A DNA stretch of 38,547 nt from Strigamia acuminata (GCA_949358305.1 CASHSZ010000063.1:72501-111047), one strand, 5' to 3'; positions 10,004 to 21,432 are shown, counted from the first letter of the stretch. The notes: generated by a model from the sequence alone, not told the origin. Program-made: numbers and translations.

Positions 10004-10150
10004 TAACAACAACAAAAACAAAGGCGATGACGACGTATTGTCGGTGCCAACGAGGAAAAAAAAAAAAAAAAACAAAAAAAAAAAAGAAGAAGAATTGAAA
10101 ACAAATGAAACAGGGATAAATAAAAACGAACGAATTAACTAATTAATTAA
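9895..10150. repeat. (ATTTT)n and (ATT)n spacer
   Basis: T-rich sequence leads into about 17 tandem ATT units (about 9949-10000), then A-rich sequence up to the end of gene E at 10160. Confidence 0.85.
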
Positions 10151-10159
10151 TCGATCAAT

Positions 10160-11250
10160 TTATTGGTCCACCGGTCGATCGGTCGCGTCGGGGCGCGTTG
10201 GAGCGATGGCCCGGTGCTCGCGGTACCCACTCGTCGTGGCCGTGGCCGCGTCCATCGCCTCGTCCGACTCGGATCGCTCTCGGGTTTCGGTCGGTCCTTC
10301 GGCAACGACAATGGTGGCTGGCGGTTGGTCGTCGGGCTCTCGGGTCGGCGAGTGACTCAACTGGGGACAAGTAAAGTAAAGTAAAGTAAAGTAAAGTAAA
10401 GTAAAATAAAACAAAGTAAATGGAAAATAAATTGGCCGGGGTGGGACGGTGTCTAATCGAAATCGAGTTTGACCCCGTGCGCCGTGAAATGGGAAGGGGG
10501 GAAAGAGAGAGAGACAGAGACAGACAGACACTCACGTGTTCTTGTCTCGGGCGCTTCTCGAGATCCAACGCCTTTTTTTTTAAGTCCTCCACCTCCACGT
10601 CATGAGCCGACTCCGACTCCGGCTCCGACTCGAGTGGTCGTCGTTGTTGTTGCTGCCACTGCTGCCACTGCTGCTCTCGCTCCCGCTCCCACTGCTGCTC
10701 CGACTGCTCCAGCTCCAATCGCTCCCGCTCCAATCCCTCCCACTCTCGCTGCTCCCGCTCTCGTTGCTCCCGCTCCTGTCGACGCCACGCCCGCCGATAG
10801 ACCGCGCTTTCTCGGTCCAACTGTTCGAGACGCAAATGGATTTGGCGCTGGTGGGACACCTCTTGTAGTCTCAACCGCTCATCAAGTTCTCTCTTCTTCG
10901 CCTCCAACCGTCTTCGCATCTCTCGCTTGAACCTCTCCAACTCGTCGTCCGTGGTTCGACGCAGTTGTCGTTGCTCCTCTCCCAGCTGGTTTCCCAGCGC
11001 CCACAGGAGCCGCGCGGTCGACGGCGGCTCTTCCTCCCCCTCCTCTCCTTCCTTCTTTTCGAACGGCAGCTCGAATTCGACCGCCCCAGTCTAGAGAGAA
11101 CGAAGGAACGAACGAATGAACAAAAATATTGCGCCGGGTAACGCGGGGCAACGCGAAAATTTTTACTCACTTCGACCTCGAGTTTGACTCCTCGTTTAAC
11201 GTCGCGCAACATGGCGGCGTCGATCTCGGTTAGGTCTTCGTCGTCGTTGT

Positions 11251-11289
<39 letters not shown>

Positions 11290-11457
11290 CAACGACAGCG
11301 CCATTGCCGTCTTCTTCGTCGTCGTCGGTGATGTCAACCTGAAAGCAAAATTTTAAGCGGGGCGACGTGACACGTCGAAGAAAATAAACGCGCTCACCGT
11401 GACGACGGGAATGGGCGGCCATCTCGGATCCTCGTTTCGTTCGCGGTTCGGTTCCAT
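10160..11457 (-). CDS. Gene E: 327-aa coiled-coil protein
   Basis: Four exons on the minus strand, 11457-11398, 11338-11171, 11090-10536 and 10360-10160, join without loss of frame. The first exon begins with ATG immediately after a TTTTTCAG acceptor. Order: a short basic start; an Asp/Glu patch with a ten-Ala run from GCC repeats; a predicted coiled coil of about 130 residues (roughly 115-245) rich in Arg, Glu and Gln; then an acidic, Pro-containing tail ending VDQ. There is no zinc finger. No family is recognised. A structural or scaffold role would fit the coiled coil but is only inferred. The style (charged, low complexity, leader intron right before ATG) resembles genes A and G. Confidence 0.65.
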
Positions 11458-11537
11458 CTGAAAAACGGAACGAAAAGTTGACGCCGACTGACGAGAACGA
11501 AATGGTTGTCGCGGTAATAGCGTTGGAGAAACTTACC

Positions 11538-11850
<313 letters not shown>

Positions 11851-11974
11851 AAACGACACTAATAATGGCAATAACTGACAACTAATAATTAATAATCAAT
11901 AATTAATTAATAATCGACGATTAATAATCAATAACCGATAATGATTAGTAATAACGACAAACGTCGTCATCGAA

Positions 11975-12260
11975 AATAGCGACGCTTTGTCTCCGGGCCC
12001 GGGTGGCCGAGCGGGCAGAGTTACCTGCCGTACGGAGTTGTGGATCGAGGGTTCGAATCCCGCTCCCGCGAGTTTTCGTTTCTGGCAAAGCTGTATTGTC
12101 AAACACGCATTCCATTGACATTGCCATACATTGTGCCGTTTCAGTTTGGTCCCTTCTTCGTTTCAGATAGTGATGGTGAACACTCTCCCGCGAGGTTGCG
12201 GGAGGGTGGGGGGGAGTCGAAAGATTCGGCTCTCCTTTTATTTCTTCGTTTTATTTTTTT
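11975..12260 (+). mobile_element. tRNA-derived SINE-like element
   Basis: The head (11993-12073) has an A-box-like TGGCCGAGCGG and a B box, GGTTCGAATCC, in tRNA-like spacing. The acceptor stem does not pair well, so it is not an intact tRNA. The body includes CTCCCGCGAGG-TTGCGGGAGG and a G-run before GTCGAA-GATTCGG. It then passes into T-rich tail sequence. Three copies of the same unit lie inverted at 19.86-21.0 kb. Confidence 0.65.
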
Positions 12261-12261
12261 A

Positions 12262-12488
12262 TTTTCATTTACCGTTCTCATCTTTATTTTCATTCTCGTT
12301 TTTTATTTTCGTTTACATGTTTCTATTTTTATTTCCACGGTGTGTCGGGAGGGCGCGCGAAAACCTACTCGCCCAATCTCCGTGGTCGCATTTTCCAAAT
12401 TTTGTCACTGGATTTCGCGCTTGCGGTGGGGATGGGCGCGCGCAGGCTCCGTCGTCGTGCCAGAAACTCCACTGTGTGATGTAGTCGC

Positions 12489-12519
<31 letters not shown>

Positions 12520-12690
12520 ACCTAAACCACCACCACCACCACCACCACCACCATCGTCGTCTCTTCTCTCCTTTTCTTTTAATTTTTGTTAATTTTTGTT
12601 AATTTTTGTTAATTTTGTAATTTTGTAATTTTGTAATTTTGTAATTTTGTAATTTTTGAAATTTTTATTTTTAACTTTTGAATGTACAAA
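12262..12690. other. Spacer with CAC and GTCGTC repeats
   Basis: CpG-rich sequence to 12480, then (CGC/CGT)n and (CAC)n at 12485-12553, and a short array of AATTTTTGTT and AATTTTGT units at 12575-12650. No gene is supported. Confidence 0.6.
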
Positions 12691-12694
12691 TGTA

Positions 12695-12733
<39 letters not shown>

Positions 12734-12748
12734 ATACAATAATCAGAC

Positions 12749-12754
12749 TTTATT
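12749..12754 (-). terminator. Poly(A) signal AATAAA downstream of gene F
   Basis: The minus strand reads AATAAA within GAAGAATAAAGTCTG, outside the long (AAAT)n tract at 12689-12735. It lies 57 bases after the gene F stop, a normal place for cleavage and polyadenylation. Confidence 0.45.
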
Positions 12755-12810
12755 CTTCAGTCTTAAAAATATAAAAAAAATAAAAAAAAAAAATATTGTA
12801 AACCACTCGT

Positions 12811-13212
12811 TTACGGTCCACGGGGAAATAAATAAATAAATAAATACATAAATGAATGAATGAATGAATGAATAATTAGAATCGAAGAGTGGCTGTCGTC
12901 GTCGTCGTCGCCGCCGTCGCCGCCGGTCCTCTCCTCGCCACCTTTACCACCGGTCGCCCCTTTGTCGTCGCCTTCGTCGTCCACCGGCTCCGTATCATCG
13001 GCCATCGCTCCCATCCACTTCTTCTCCACCCTCTCCAACATGTTCTCGAATCGTTCCTCCGTTCTCGCCAGCATCGCTTCCAATTTTGCCTCCGTCCTCG
13101 CCATCATCTTCTCGACCATCGCCTCCAGCGCCGTCTCCTCGCTCTTCTTTTCACTCGGTGTCGGTGGCGGCGGCGGCGGCGGTGGTCGCGCAGACGCACC
13201 CCCTCGACGCAA
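12811..13212 (-). pseudogene. Gene F: last-exon remnant of an A-like gene
   Basis: On the minus strand a good acceptor (TTTTTTCGCTAG) at 13213 opens an exon read to a stop at 12811. It encodes a Pro run, then a helical stretch with Met/Glu/Arg periodicity (EAMVEKMMARTEAKLEAM), an acidic Asp/Gly patch, and a hydrophobic end read from (AATG)n repeats. The helical part resembles the Ala/Met-rich helix just before the fingers in gene A (AAVEAKMEAMEARMLRM). No finger follows and no upstream exon is found: an (AG)n tract and then array A begin within 200 bases. I read it as a truncated paralog. A live gene with distant upstream exons is not excluded. Confidence 0.45.
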
Positions 13213-13234
13213 CTAGCGAAAAAAAAAAAAAAAA

Positions 13235-13405
<171 letters not shown>

Positions 13406-13406
<1 letters not shown>

Positions 13407-13443
13407 TGCACTGTTCACGCGCCCACATGCGTGAACAGTGCAC
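13406..13443. repeat. Perfect 15-bp inverted repeat at the outer edge of the array A flank
   Basis: GTGCACTGTTCACGC (13406-13420) pairs with its exact complement at 13429-13443 around an 8-nt loop. One arm and the loop sequence recur at 37215-37237, inverted as part of the array B flank. Confidence 0.85.
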
Positions 13444-13480
13444 TCGCCCTCCGCGCCCCGTCGGCGTAGGCGCCGGCCGT

Positions 13481-13520
<40 letters not shown>

Positions 13521-13905
13521 CCCGGGAATCGCCCTTCCGCCCGTCACCGAATTTTGTCAATATCTGATAAATTTCCACAGAATTGCAGCGACATTGTACG
13601 GGATATTTCTGCCCGATTTGACGGACTTATGTAAAACATTGCTGAAATTCCGTGAAATTTATAAAATATTGACAAAGGTTGGTGACCGACCCACGGCGCG
13701 TTGCGGCGCGGTCGGAGCACGCGACCCGATCCCCCCCTCCCCCCGTCCCCAAAAAACCACGCCTCGAGGAACCCCGAGGTTCGGTTTCCGACCGGGTCGC
13801 CTCTTGATCCGACCCGGGGCGCGTCACGGCGCGGTCGAAGGACGGCCCTCGCCCCCAAAAACCACACTCCGGGTCACGTGGTCTCGCACTCGACTTTTTC
13901 AGTTT
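13444..13905 (-). repeat. Left inverted flank of array A
   Basis: This is the reverse complement of 36770-37214 over most of its length and, for the inner part, of 17370-17745. It holds a (CT)n patch at 13485-13518, a TTGTCAATATC...TTGACAAAGG segment, and C-rich modules with GATCCCCCCCTCCCCCCGT. Confidence 0.9.
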
Positions 13906-16900
13906 TCCCGTTTTCGGCCCGTTACGGCCAAGGACCGTAACGGGTCGAAAACGGGCCGCAACGGGTCGAAAACGGCCGCAACGGGTCGAAAACGGCCCGC
14001 ACGGGCCGTTAACGGGCCGCCGACGGTCCCGTCACAATCCCGTAACGGCTCGCACGGGCCGTTAACGGGCCGCCGACGGTCCCGTCACGATCCCGTAACG
14101 GCTCGCACGGGCCGTTAACGGGCCGCCGACGGTTCCGTAACTATCCCGTAACGGCCCGCACGGGCCGTTAACGGGCCGCCGACGGTCCCGTCACGACCCC
14201 GTAACGGCCCGTACGACCTCATGCGGGCCGTTAACGGGCCGTTAACGGGCCGTTAACGGGCCGTTAACGGCCCGTTAACGGCGTAAAACCAAAAACAGGA
14301 TTCGAGATTAATGTCTATGAATGTTGTACGCGTTTTCATGTACGTGTTGTCGGTTGTTGATTTTTTCGATTTACGCCGTAACGGCCCGTTAACGGCCCGT
14401 TAACGGCCCGTCAACGGCCCGTCAACGGCCCGCAACGGCCCGCACGGGCCGTTAACGGGCCGTCGACGATCCCGTCACGATCCCGCAACGGCCCGCACGG
14501 GCCGTTAACGGGCCGCTGACGGTCCCGTCACGATCCCGTCACGGCCTTCGTTCCCGGACTTCGGCTCGCCGACGGCCCGTACGACCTCACGCGGGCCGTT
14601 AACGGGCCGTTAACGGCCCGTTAACGGCCCGTTAACGGCGTAAAACCAAAAACAGGATTCGAGATTAATGTCTATGAATGTTGTACGCGTTTTCATGTAC
14701 GTGTTGTCGGTTGTTGATTTTTTCGATTCACGCCGTAACGGCCCGTTAACGGCCCGTTAACGGCCCGTCAACGGCCCGTCAACGGCCCGCAACGGCCCGC
14801 ACGGGCCGTTAACGGGCCGTCGACGATCCCGTCACGATCCCGCAACGGCCCGCACGGGCCGTTAACGGGCCGCTGACGGTCCCGTCACGATCCCGCAACG
14901 GCCCGCACGGGCCGTTAACGGGCCGTCGACGATCCCGTCACGATCCCGCAACGGCCCGCACGGGCCGTTAACGGGCCGCTGACGGTCCCGTCACGATCCC
15001 GCAACGGCCCGCACGGGCCGTTAACGGGCCGTCGACGGTCCCGTCACGATCCCGCAACGGCCCGCACGGGCCGTTAACGGCCCGTTAACGGCCCGTTAAC
15101 GGCCCGTTAACGGGGCAAAACCGAAAACAGGATTCGAGATTAATGTCTATGAATGTTGTACGCGTTTTCATGTACGTGTTGTCGGTTGTTGATTTTTTCG
15201 ATTCACGCCGTAACGGCCCGTTAACGGCCCGTTAACGGCCCGTCAACGGCCCGTCAACGGCCCGCAACGGCCCGCACGGGCCGTTAACGGGCCGTCGACG
15301 ATCCCGTCACGATCCCGCAACGGCCCGCACGGGCCGTTAACGGGCCGCTGACGGTCCCGTCACGATCCCGTCACGGCCTTCGTTCCCGGACTTCGGCTCG
15401 CCGACGGCCCGTACGACCTCACGCGGGCCGTTAACGGGCCGTTAACGGCCCGTTAACGGCCCGTTAACGGCGTAAAACCAAAAACAGGATTCGAGATTAA
15501 TGTCTATGAATGTTGTACGCGTTTTCATGTACGTGTTGTCGGTTGTTGATTTTTTCGATTCACGCCGTAACGGCCCGTTAACGGCCCGTTAACGGCCCGT
15601 CAACGGCCCGTCAACGGCCCGCAACGGCCCGCACGGGCCGTTAACGGGCCGTCGACGATCCCGTCACGATCCCGCAACGGCCCGCACGGGCCGTTAACGG
15701 GCCGCTGACGGTCCCGTCACGATCCCGCAACGGCCCGCACGGGCCGTTAACGGGCCGTCGACGATCCCGTCACGATCCCGCAACGGCCCGCACGGGCCGT
15801 TAACGGGCCGCTGACGGTCCCGTCACGATCCCGCAACGGCCCGCACGGGCCGTTAACGGGCCGTCGACGGTCCCGTCACGATCCCGCAACGGCCCGCACG
15901 GGCCGTTAACGGCCCGTTAACGGCCCGTTAACGGCCCGTTAACGGGGCAAAACCGAAAACAGGATTCGAGATTAATGTCTATGAATGTTGTACGCGTTTT
16001 CACGTACGTGTTGTCGGTTGTTGATTTTTTCGATTTACGCCGTAACGGCCCGTTAACGGCCCGTTAACGGCCCGTCAACGGCCCGTCAACGGCCCGTCAA
16101 CGGCCCGCAACGGCCCGCACGGGCCGTTAACGGGCCGTCGACGATCCCGTCACGATCCCGCAACGGCCCGCACGGGCCGTTAACGGGCCGCTGACGGTCC
16201 CGTCACGATCCCGTCACGGCCTTCGTTCCCGGACTTCGGCTCGCCGACGGCCCGTACGACCTCACGCGGGCCGTTAACGGGCCGTTAACGGCCCGTTAAC
16301 GGCCCGTTAACGGCGTAAAACCAAAAACAGGATTCGAGATTAATGTCTATGAATGTTGTACGCGTTTTCATGTACGTGTTGTCGGTTGTTGATTTTTTCG
16401 ATTCACGCCGTAACGGCCCGTTAACGGCCCGTTAACGGCCCGTCAACGGCCCGTCAACGGCCCGCAACGGCCCGCACGGGCCGTTAACGGGCCGTCGACG
16501 ATCCCGTCACGATCCCGCAACGGCCCGCACGGGCCGTTAACGGGCCGCTGACGGTCCCGTCACGATCCCGCAACGGCCCGCACGGGCCGTTAACGGGCCG
16601 TCGACGGTCCCGTCACGATCCCGCAACGGCCCGCACGGGCCGTTAACGGCCCGTTAACGGCCCGTTAACGGCCCGTTAACGGGGCAAAACCGAAAACAGG
16701 ATTCGAGATTAATGTCTATGAATGTTGTACGCGTTTTCATGTACGTGTTGTCGGTTGTTGATTTTTTCGATTCACGCCGTAACGGCCCGTTAACGGCCCG
16801 TTAACGGCCCGTCAACGGCCCGTCAACGGCCCGCAACGGCCCGCACGGGCCGTTAACGGGCCGTCGACGATCCCGTCACGATCCCGCAACGGCCCGCACG

Positions 16901-17370
16901 GGCCGTTAACGGGCCGCTGACGGTCCCGTCACGATCCCGTCACGGCCTTCGTTCCCGGACTTCGGCTCGCCGACGGCCCGTACGACCTCACGCGGGCCGT
17001 TAACGGGCCGTTAACGGGCCGTTAACGGCCCGTTAACGGCGTAAAACCAAAAACAGGATTCGAGATTAATGTCTATGAATGTTGTACGCGTTTTCACGTA
17101 CGTGTTGTCGGTTGTTGATTTTTTCGATTTACGCCGTAACGGCCCGTTAACGGCCCGTTAACGGCCCGTCAACGGCCCGTCAACGGCCCGCATGGAGTCG
17201 TACGGGCCGTTAACGGGCCGCCGACGGTCCCGTCACGATCCCGTCACGGCCCGTGCGGGCCGTTAACGGGCCGCCAACGGTCCCGTCACGATCCCGTCAC
17301 GGCTCGTGCGGGCCGTTAACGGGCCGCCGACAGTCCCGTCACGATCCCGTAACGGGCTGAAAACGGGAAA
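13905..17370. repeat. Palindromic higher-order repeat array A
   Basis: The basic unit is about 52 bp: ACGGCCCGCACGGGCC, GTTAACGGGCCG, then ACGATCCCGTCACGATCCCG. Around it lie runs of an 11-bp unit, CGGCCCGTTAA, that flips to its complement so that CGGGCCGTTAACGGCCCG is a perfect 18-bp palindrome. A unique spacer of about 105 bp (starting near CAGGATTCGAG) recurs at 14296, 14653, 15128, 15485, 15960, 16328, 16697 and 17054. Spacings are 357, 475, 357, 475, 368, 369 and 357, so most of the array is an 832-bp dimer. No gene is credible inside it. Confidence 0.95.
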
Positions 17371-17745
17371 ACTGAAAGAGTCGGGTGCGAGACCACGTGA
17401 CCCGGAGTGTGGTTTTTGGGGGCGAGGGCCGTCCTCCGACCGCGCCGTGACGCGCCCCGAGTCGGATCAAGAGGCGACCCGGTCGGAAACCGAACCTCGG
17501 GGTTCCTCGAGGCGTGGTTTTTTGGGGACGGGGGGAGGGGGGGGGGGGGGGATCGGGTCGCGTGCTCCGACCGCGCCGCAACGCGATGTGGGTCGGTCAC
17601 CAACTTTTGTCAATTTTTGACAAATTTCCACGGAATTTCAGCAACATTTTACGAGACGTTTCTGCCCGACTAGACACGTTTCCGCAGGTTTTAGCAAAAC
17701 AACGTTAAATTCTGTGGAAATTTATCAAATGTTGACAAAATTCTG
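17370..17745 (+). repeat. Right inverted flank of array A
   Basis: It begins GTCGGGTGCGAGACCACGTG and mirrors 13546-13905. The outer 130 bases are AT-richer, with repeated TTGTCAA / TTGACAAA and GGAATTTCAGCAAC motifs, and differ more from the left side than the inner part does. Confidence 0.85.
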
Positions 17746-17840
17746 TGCAAGTTTTGTCAGATACTTACTTACTTACGATATAAACTCGAACGTCGTCCAT
17801 CGACACTCTCAACATTCCACCGGACATTTTCCGGAAGAGT

Positions 17841-18100
17841 TTGTCCCGATCGGGACCACGCCTCGACGAAGCCCGGGACCCGGTTTCCGACCGGGTCGTT
17901 TTTGGCCCAAGTCACGGCGCGTCGCGGCGCTTTCGGAGCACGCGACCCGATCCCCCCCTCCCCCCGTTCTCAAAAACCACGCCTCGACGAAGCCCGGGAC
18001 CCGGTTTCCGACCGGGTCGTTTTTGGCCCAAGTCACGGCGCGTCGCGGCGCGTTCGGAGCACATGAACCGATCCCCCCTCCCTCCCGTCACAAAAACCAC
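17841..18100 (+). repeat. Tandem duplication of about 127 bp in flank modules
   Basis: Two copies of a module run CCACGCCTCGACGAAGCCCG through GACCCGATCCCCCC. The preceding 60 bases (17785-17845) match 37480-37545, so they belong to the same extended flank family. Confidence 0.8.
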
Positions 18101-18314
18101 GTTTTAGCGAAACCCTTGACCGGTCACAAAACCCACCGAACACCGAAAAGCAACGAACAAAACGCGCTCGGTCGCACGAACTACTCGGCCAAAACAACAT
18201 CCGCAAATTCCGCATCACAGTCGCGATCAACGAAACAACGTATAGGCCGCCGTAATGTTAAAAAGCGGGACCCTTTCGCCCCCGACAAAATCCGCACACA
18301 TACCCCAAGGTTAA
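18088..18314 (+). repeat. 230-bp repeat ending at TTAA, copy 2
   Basis: Second copy of 9449-9678, ending in TTAA at 18311-18314. A (GAAA)n run and the broken end of the piggyBac gene follow. Confidence 0.85.
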
Positions 18315-18388
18315 AGAAAGAAAGAAAGAAAGAAAGAAAGAACGAACGTTAGAGAAAAACGAGATCGGAGGGCGACCCCCGCACGCAC

Positions 18389-19418
18389 CTTCATCTCCGA
18401 TCGACCCCGGTAGGCGATCATCGATTCGTCGACGCAGAGAGTTTGGCTGGGCTCGCGGCACGCGCGAAAGCGCTTGTTCACCAGATCGGCGAACAAACGG
18501 ACTTTCGTCGTGCCGTCGTCTCGTTCGCGTTCCTTCAAGAACGCCGCCCTCTCTCCCGTCGTGCTGCCGCCGTCGGAGCCGGCCGCCGACCCGCCAACGC
18601 GCAGCCGCTGGTACGACGGCTGCGTGCTGTAGTGGAGATAACGCGAAACCTCTTCGAACCGTTGGCGCGTCATCGCTCGTCGGACGGCCGGCGCGCCGAG
18701 ATCGCCGGGCCTGTCGCCCTGCCAGTAGTGGCGCAGTTCGGGCTGTCGGTTGTAACCGGTGAGCACGAGAATGCCCAGGTACGCGTACAGCTCGTCCAGC
18801 GCCAGGGGTCGAACCGGCCCACGTGCCCTCTGCCGAGGAAGAGGAGGAGGAGGAGGAGGAGGAGGAGGAGGAGGAGGAAGGGGAGGAAGGGCTAATTGTC
18901 GTCGAGCGGCCGCGTCGGCCGCCCCCCGGTCGCCCGCGGTGAGGCGCACCCTCAGGTCCGCGCACCGCGCCCCGGGTCGGGTGCCGCTGCCACCGGCAAC
19001 GGCCACGACGCTCCCACCGGCAGCAGTCGTCGTCGTCGTCGCCGCCGTCGTTCGTCTGGACTTTGGACCTCGTGGCCGTGGCCGCGACGCGGCGAGCACC
19101 TAGAACGAAAACGAAAACGAAAACGAGCGTGAGAGTGAGTGTCGCGGATCGTCACCGTTGTTTTTTTCTCGGCACCTGCGCTCGCGCCATTTCCTCCTCT
19201 CTCGCCTCTCTCCGGATGGCTCGATTCGTCGCGGTCACGATGAAACGGGCCGCCTCGCCGAACAGCTCCTCGAAGTAATCGAACTCCGAGCTGCTCGGCA
19301 CGCAGCGACCGCAGTAGCCGGGCGTCCCGCCGGCGAAACCGACGTCCTGCCGGTACGACGTCGTCGCGGCGACCCACACGCGCGCGCCCGCGTCCGTTTT
19401 GGGGAAACCGTCCGTCAT
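18389..19418 (-). CDS. Gene H: piggyBac-type transposase, 5' part only
   Basis: Two exons are visible on the minus strand: 19418-19176 and 19099-18389, joined in phase 0 (318 aa). Exon 1 ends with the family's N-terminal motif FDYFEELF...IVTATNRAIR. Exon 2 has a poly-Pro run from a GAG repeat, then LALDELYAYLGILVLTGYNR, RHYWQGD, RQRFEEVSRYLHY, LFADLVNKRFRA and CVDESMIAYRGR. This is the DDE_Tnp_1_7 fold up to the first catalytic Asp (in VDES). A strong donor (AAG|GTGCGTG) ends it at 18389. The rest of the catalytic domain, with the second and third Asp, is not found before the 230-bp repeat and array A. It is therefore truncated, or interrupted by a very large insertion in an intron. The frame is clean, so the loss is probably recent. 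Confidence 0.75.
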
Positions 19419-19419
19419 G

Positions 19420-19860
19420 GCTTAAACGAACGAACGAACGAACGGACGAAACGGTCGTTTAGCCAACCAATCAATTAATCAATTAATTGATTAATAAATT
19501 AATAAACACGAACCGGGAAAGTTGGTCGGTCGGCTGGCTCGTCTTTCTTTATTGGTTTATTTCTCGTTTCTCGTTTCTTTTTCTTTCTTTTTCGACGATG
19601 GTGCGTGCGGATTGAATGACGCCGTCGAGCGGGGTCAAAGGTAGGAATGGGTGTTGTTTTGCTGCGGCGCAAACTCTGTAGAGCGGCACCTGACGACGCG
19701 GACTGTATTTATAAAAACAAAACGAACCAAATAAATGAATGAATGAATGAATGAATGAATGAATGAATGAATGAATAAAAAGAGAGAAGAATGGAAAGAA
19801 ATAAGTAAAAAAAATAAATAAAATAAAAAAGTGGAATGAAATAAAATAAAAGAACGAGAG
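19420..19860. other. Spacer with (AACG)n, (TTAA)n and (GAAT)n repeats
   Basis: The upstream side of gene H has (CGAA)n at 19425-19450, and (TTAAT)n at 19470-19500. (GAAT)n runs at about 19737-19777. I see no exon that I can support. Confidence 0.6.
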
Positions 19861-20190
19861 GAGGGAGGTCGAATAAAATAAAGAAGGGCCGATACCTTCG
19901 ACCCCCCCTCCCGCGGGTCTTGCGAGAGAGTAGTATTCATGAGAATGCGTTAGTAAAGTACTCATTTGTAACAAATCAATCATAGAAGAAGGGTTTCTGA
20001 GAAAACATCGGTGAAATGAAAAGTCGGCGGGAGCGGGACTCGAACTTTCGGTCCACGTCTCCGTGCGGCAGGTCACCCTACCCGCTCGGCCACCCGGGGC
20101 CGAAGATAAACCGCCCTCGTAGTGGCTTGGAATTGTGTCGGCCCCAATTCGAGTACTCTATTCTACTTCACTTTGGCCAAATGAACGAAA
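19860..20190 (-). mobile_element. tRNA-derived SINE-like unit 1
   Basis: On the minus strand the tRNA-like head (about 20100-20028) has TGGCCGAGCGGG and AGTTCGAGTCC. Its body ends GGGGGGTCGAAGGTATCGG and CCCTTCTTTATTTTATT, a tail typical of retroposons. Sequence upstream of the head is shared with units 2 and 3, so the whole block was duplicated, not only the SINE. Confidence 0.65.
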
Positions 20191-20274
20191 GAGAGACGCG
20201 AATGAATAAATGAATAAATAGATAAATGGGTGGAAATAAAAAAAATAAATAGAAAAAAAAAAATAATGAAAATA

Positions 20275-20605
20275 AAGTGAAATAAAATAAAGAAGGGCCG
20301 ATACCTTCGACCCCCCCTCCCGCGGGTCTTGCGGGAGAGTATTGCCCATGAGAATGTATTAATAAACCACTAGTACGATAACGAGTAATTACGAAGAAAG
20401 AAAGAGATGTTACCGAATAATTTCGGAGAAACGGAAAGTCGGGAGAGCGGGACTCGAACTCTCGGTCACCAGCTCCGTGCGGTAGGTCACTCTACTCGCT
20501 CGGCCACCCGGGGCCGAAGATAAAGCGTCCTCGTGGTCGTCTAGAATTTCGTCGCTTCCGATTCGAGTATTCGTTTCATTTTGGCCGAACGAACGAGAGG
20601 AAAAG
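20275..20605 (-). mobile_element. tRNA-derived SINE-like unit 2
   Basis: Same order as unit 1: head near 20515-20440, body end at 20300-20340. A (GAAA)n/(AAAT)n run at 20620-20693 separates it from unit 3. Confidence 0.65.
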
Positions 20606-20749
20606 AGACGAAAGGAAGAAAAAAGAAAGAAAGAAAGAAAGAAATAAATAAATAAATAAATAAATAAACAAATAAATAAACAAATAAATAAACAGACGGG
20701 TAGATAGGTAGGTGGAAATAAAATTAAAAATAGAATAAAATAAAATGAA

Positions 20750-21020
20750 ATAAAATAAAGAAGGGCCGATACCTTCGACCCCCCCTCCCGCGAGTCTTGC
20801 GGAAGAGTAGTATTTTCAAGAACTTGTCACAGTATAATAAACCAACTAATACAAATCAATCATTCAATGTTGCCAACGAAAAGTCGGGGGAGAGCGGGAC
20901 GCGAACCTTCGGTCACCAGCTCCGTGCGGCAGGTCACCCTGCCCGCTCGGCCACCCGGGGCCGAAGATAAAGCGTCTTCGTGGTCGTCTGGAATTTCGTC
21001 GCTTTCGGTTCGAGTGCTCT
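20750..21020 (-). mobile_element. tRNA-derived SINE-like unit 3
   Basis: Head near 20960-20880; body end near 20765-20805. The TCGGTT-CGAG upstream block runs into a pentanucleotide repeat at 21013. Confidence 0.65.
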
Positions 21021-21118
21021 ATTTTACTCTACTCTACTCTACTCTACTCTACTCTACTCTACTCTACTCTACTCTACTCTACTTTACTTTACTTTACTTT
21101 ACTTTACTTTACTTTACT
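21013..21118. repeat. (ACTCT)n to (ACTTT)n pentanucleotide repeat
   Basis: About eleven ACTCT units followed by about ten ACTTT units, a sharp switch of one base within one tract. Confidence 0.9.
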
Positions 21119-21239
21119 TCGGGTTTCTTTCTTTTTTGTTTGTTTCAACCTCGTAGGTTGATTTGAACGTTTTTGAGAAGAAATGAAGAGAGAGAGAGGC
21201 GAGGCGTGTGGTTTACTCGCTGATTTATTCGAGAGAGCA

Positions 21240-21353
21240 GATAACACAACAACAAAATGTATATATATACATGTGTATATGTATGTATGTATGTATACAT
21301 AAACAAATAAATAAATGAATGGGTGAACGAATGAATGAACGAATGGAGAAAAA

Positions 21354-21432
<79 letters not shown>

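Noticed and set aside
11995-12073. Functional tRNA gene
   Set aside because: The A and B boxes are fine but the acceptor stem and anticodon arm do not pair properly, and the sequence occurs in four repeats with A/T-rich tails.
13905-17370. CRISPR-like array, because a fixed spacer alternates with repeats
   Set aside because: The 105-bp 'spacers' are all the same sequence and the repeats are palindromic satellite units of varying length. The context is eukaryotic and no cas genes are present.
17306-17708. Open frames repeated in array flanks (MWFLGARAVLRP and similar)
   Set aside because: They occur on both strands of every flank copy and vary like noncoding repeats, with indels breaking frame.
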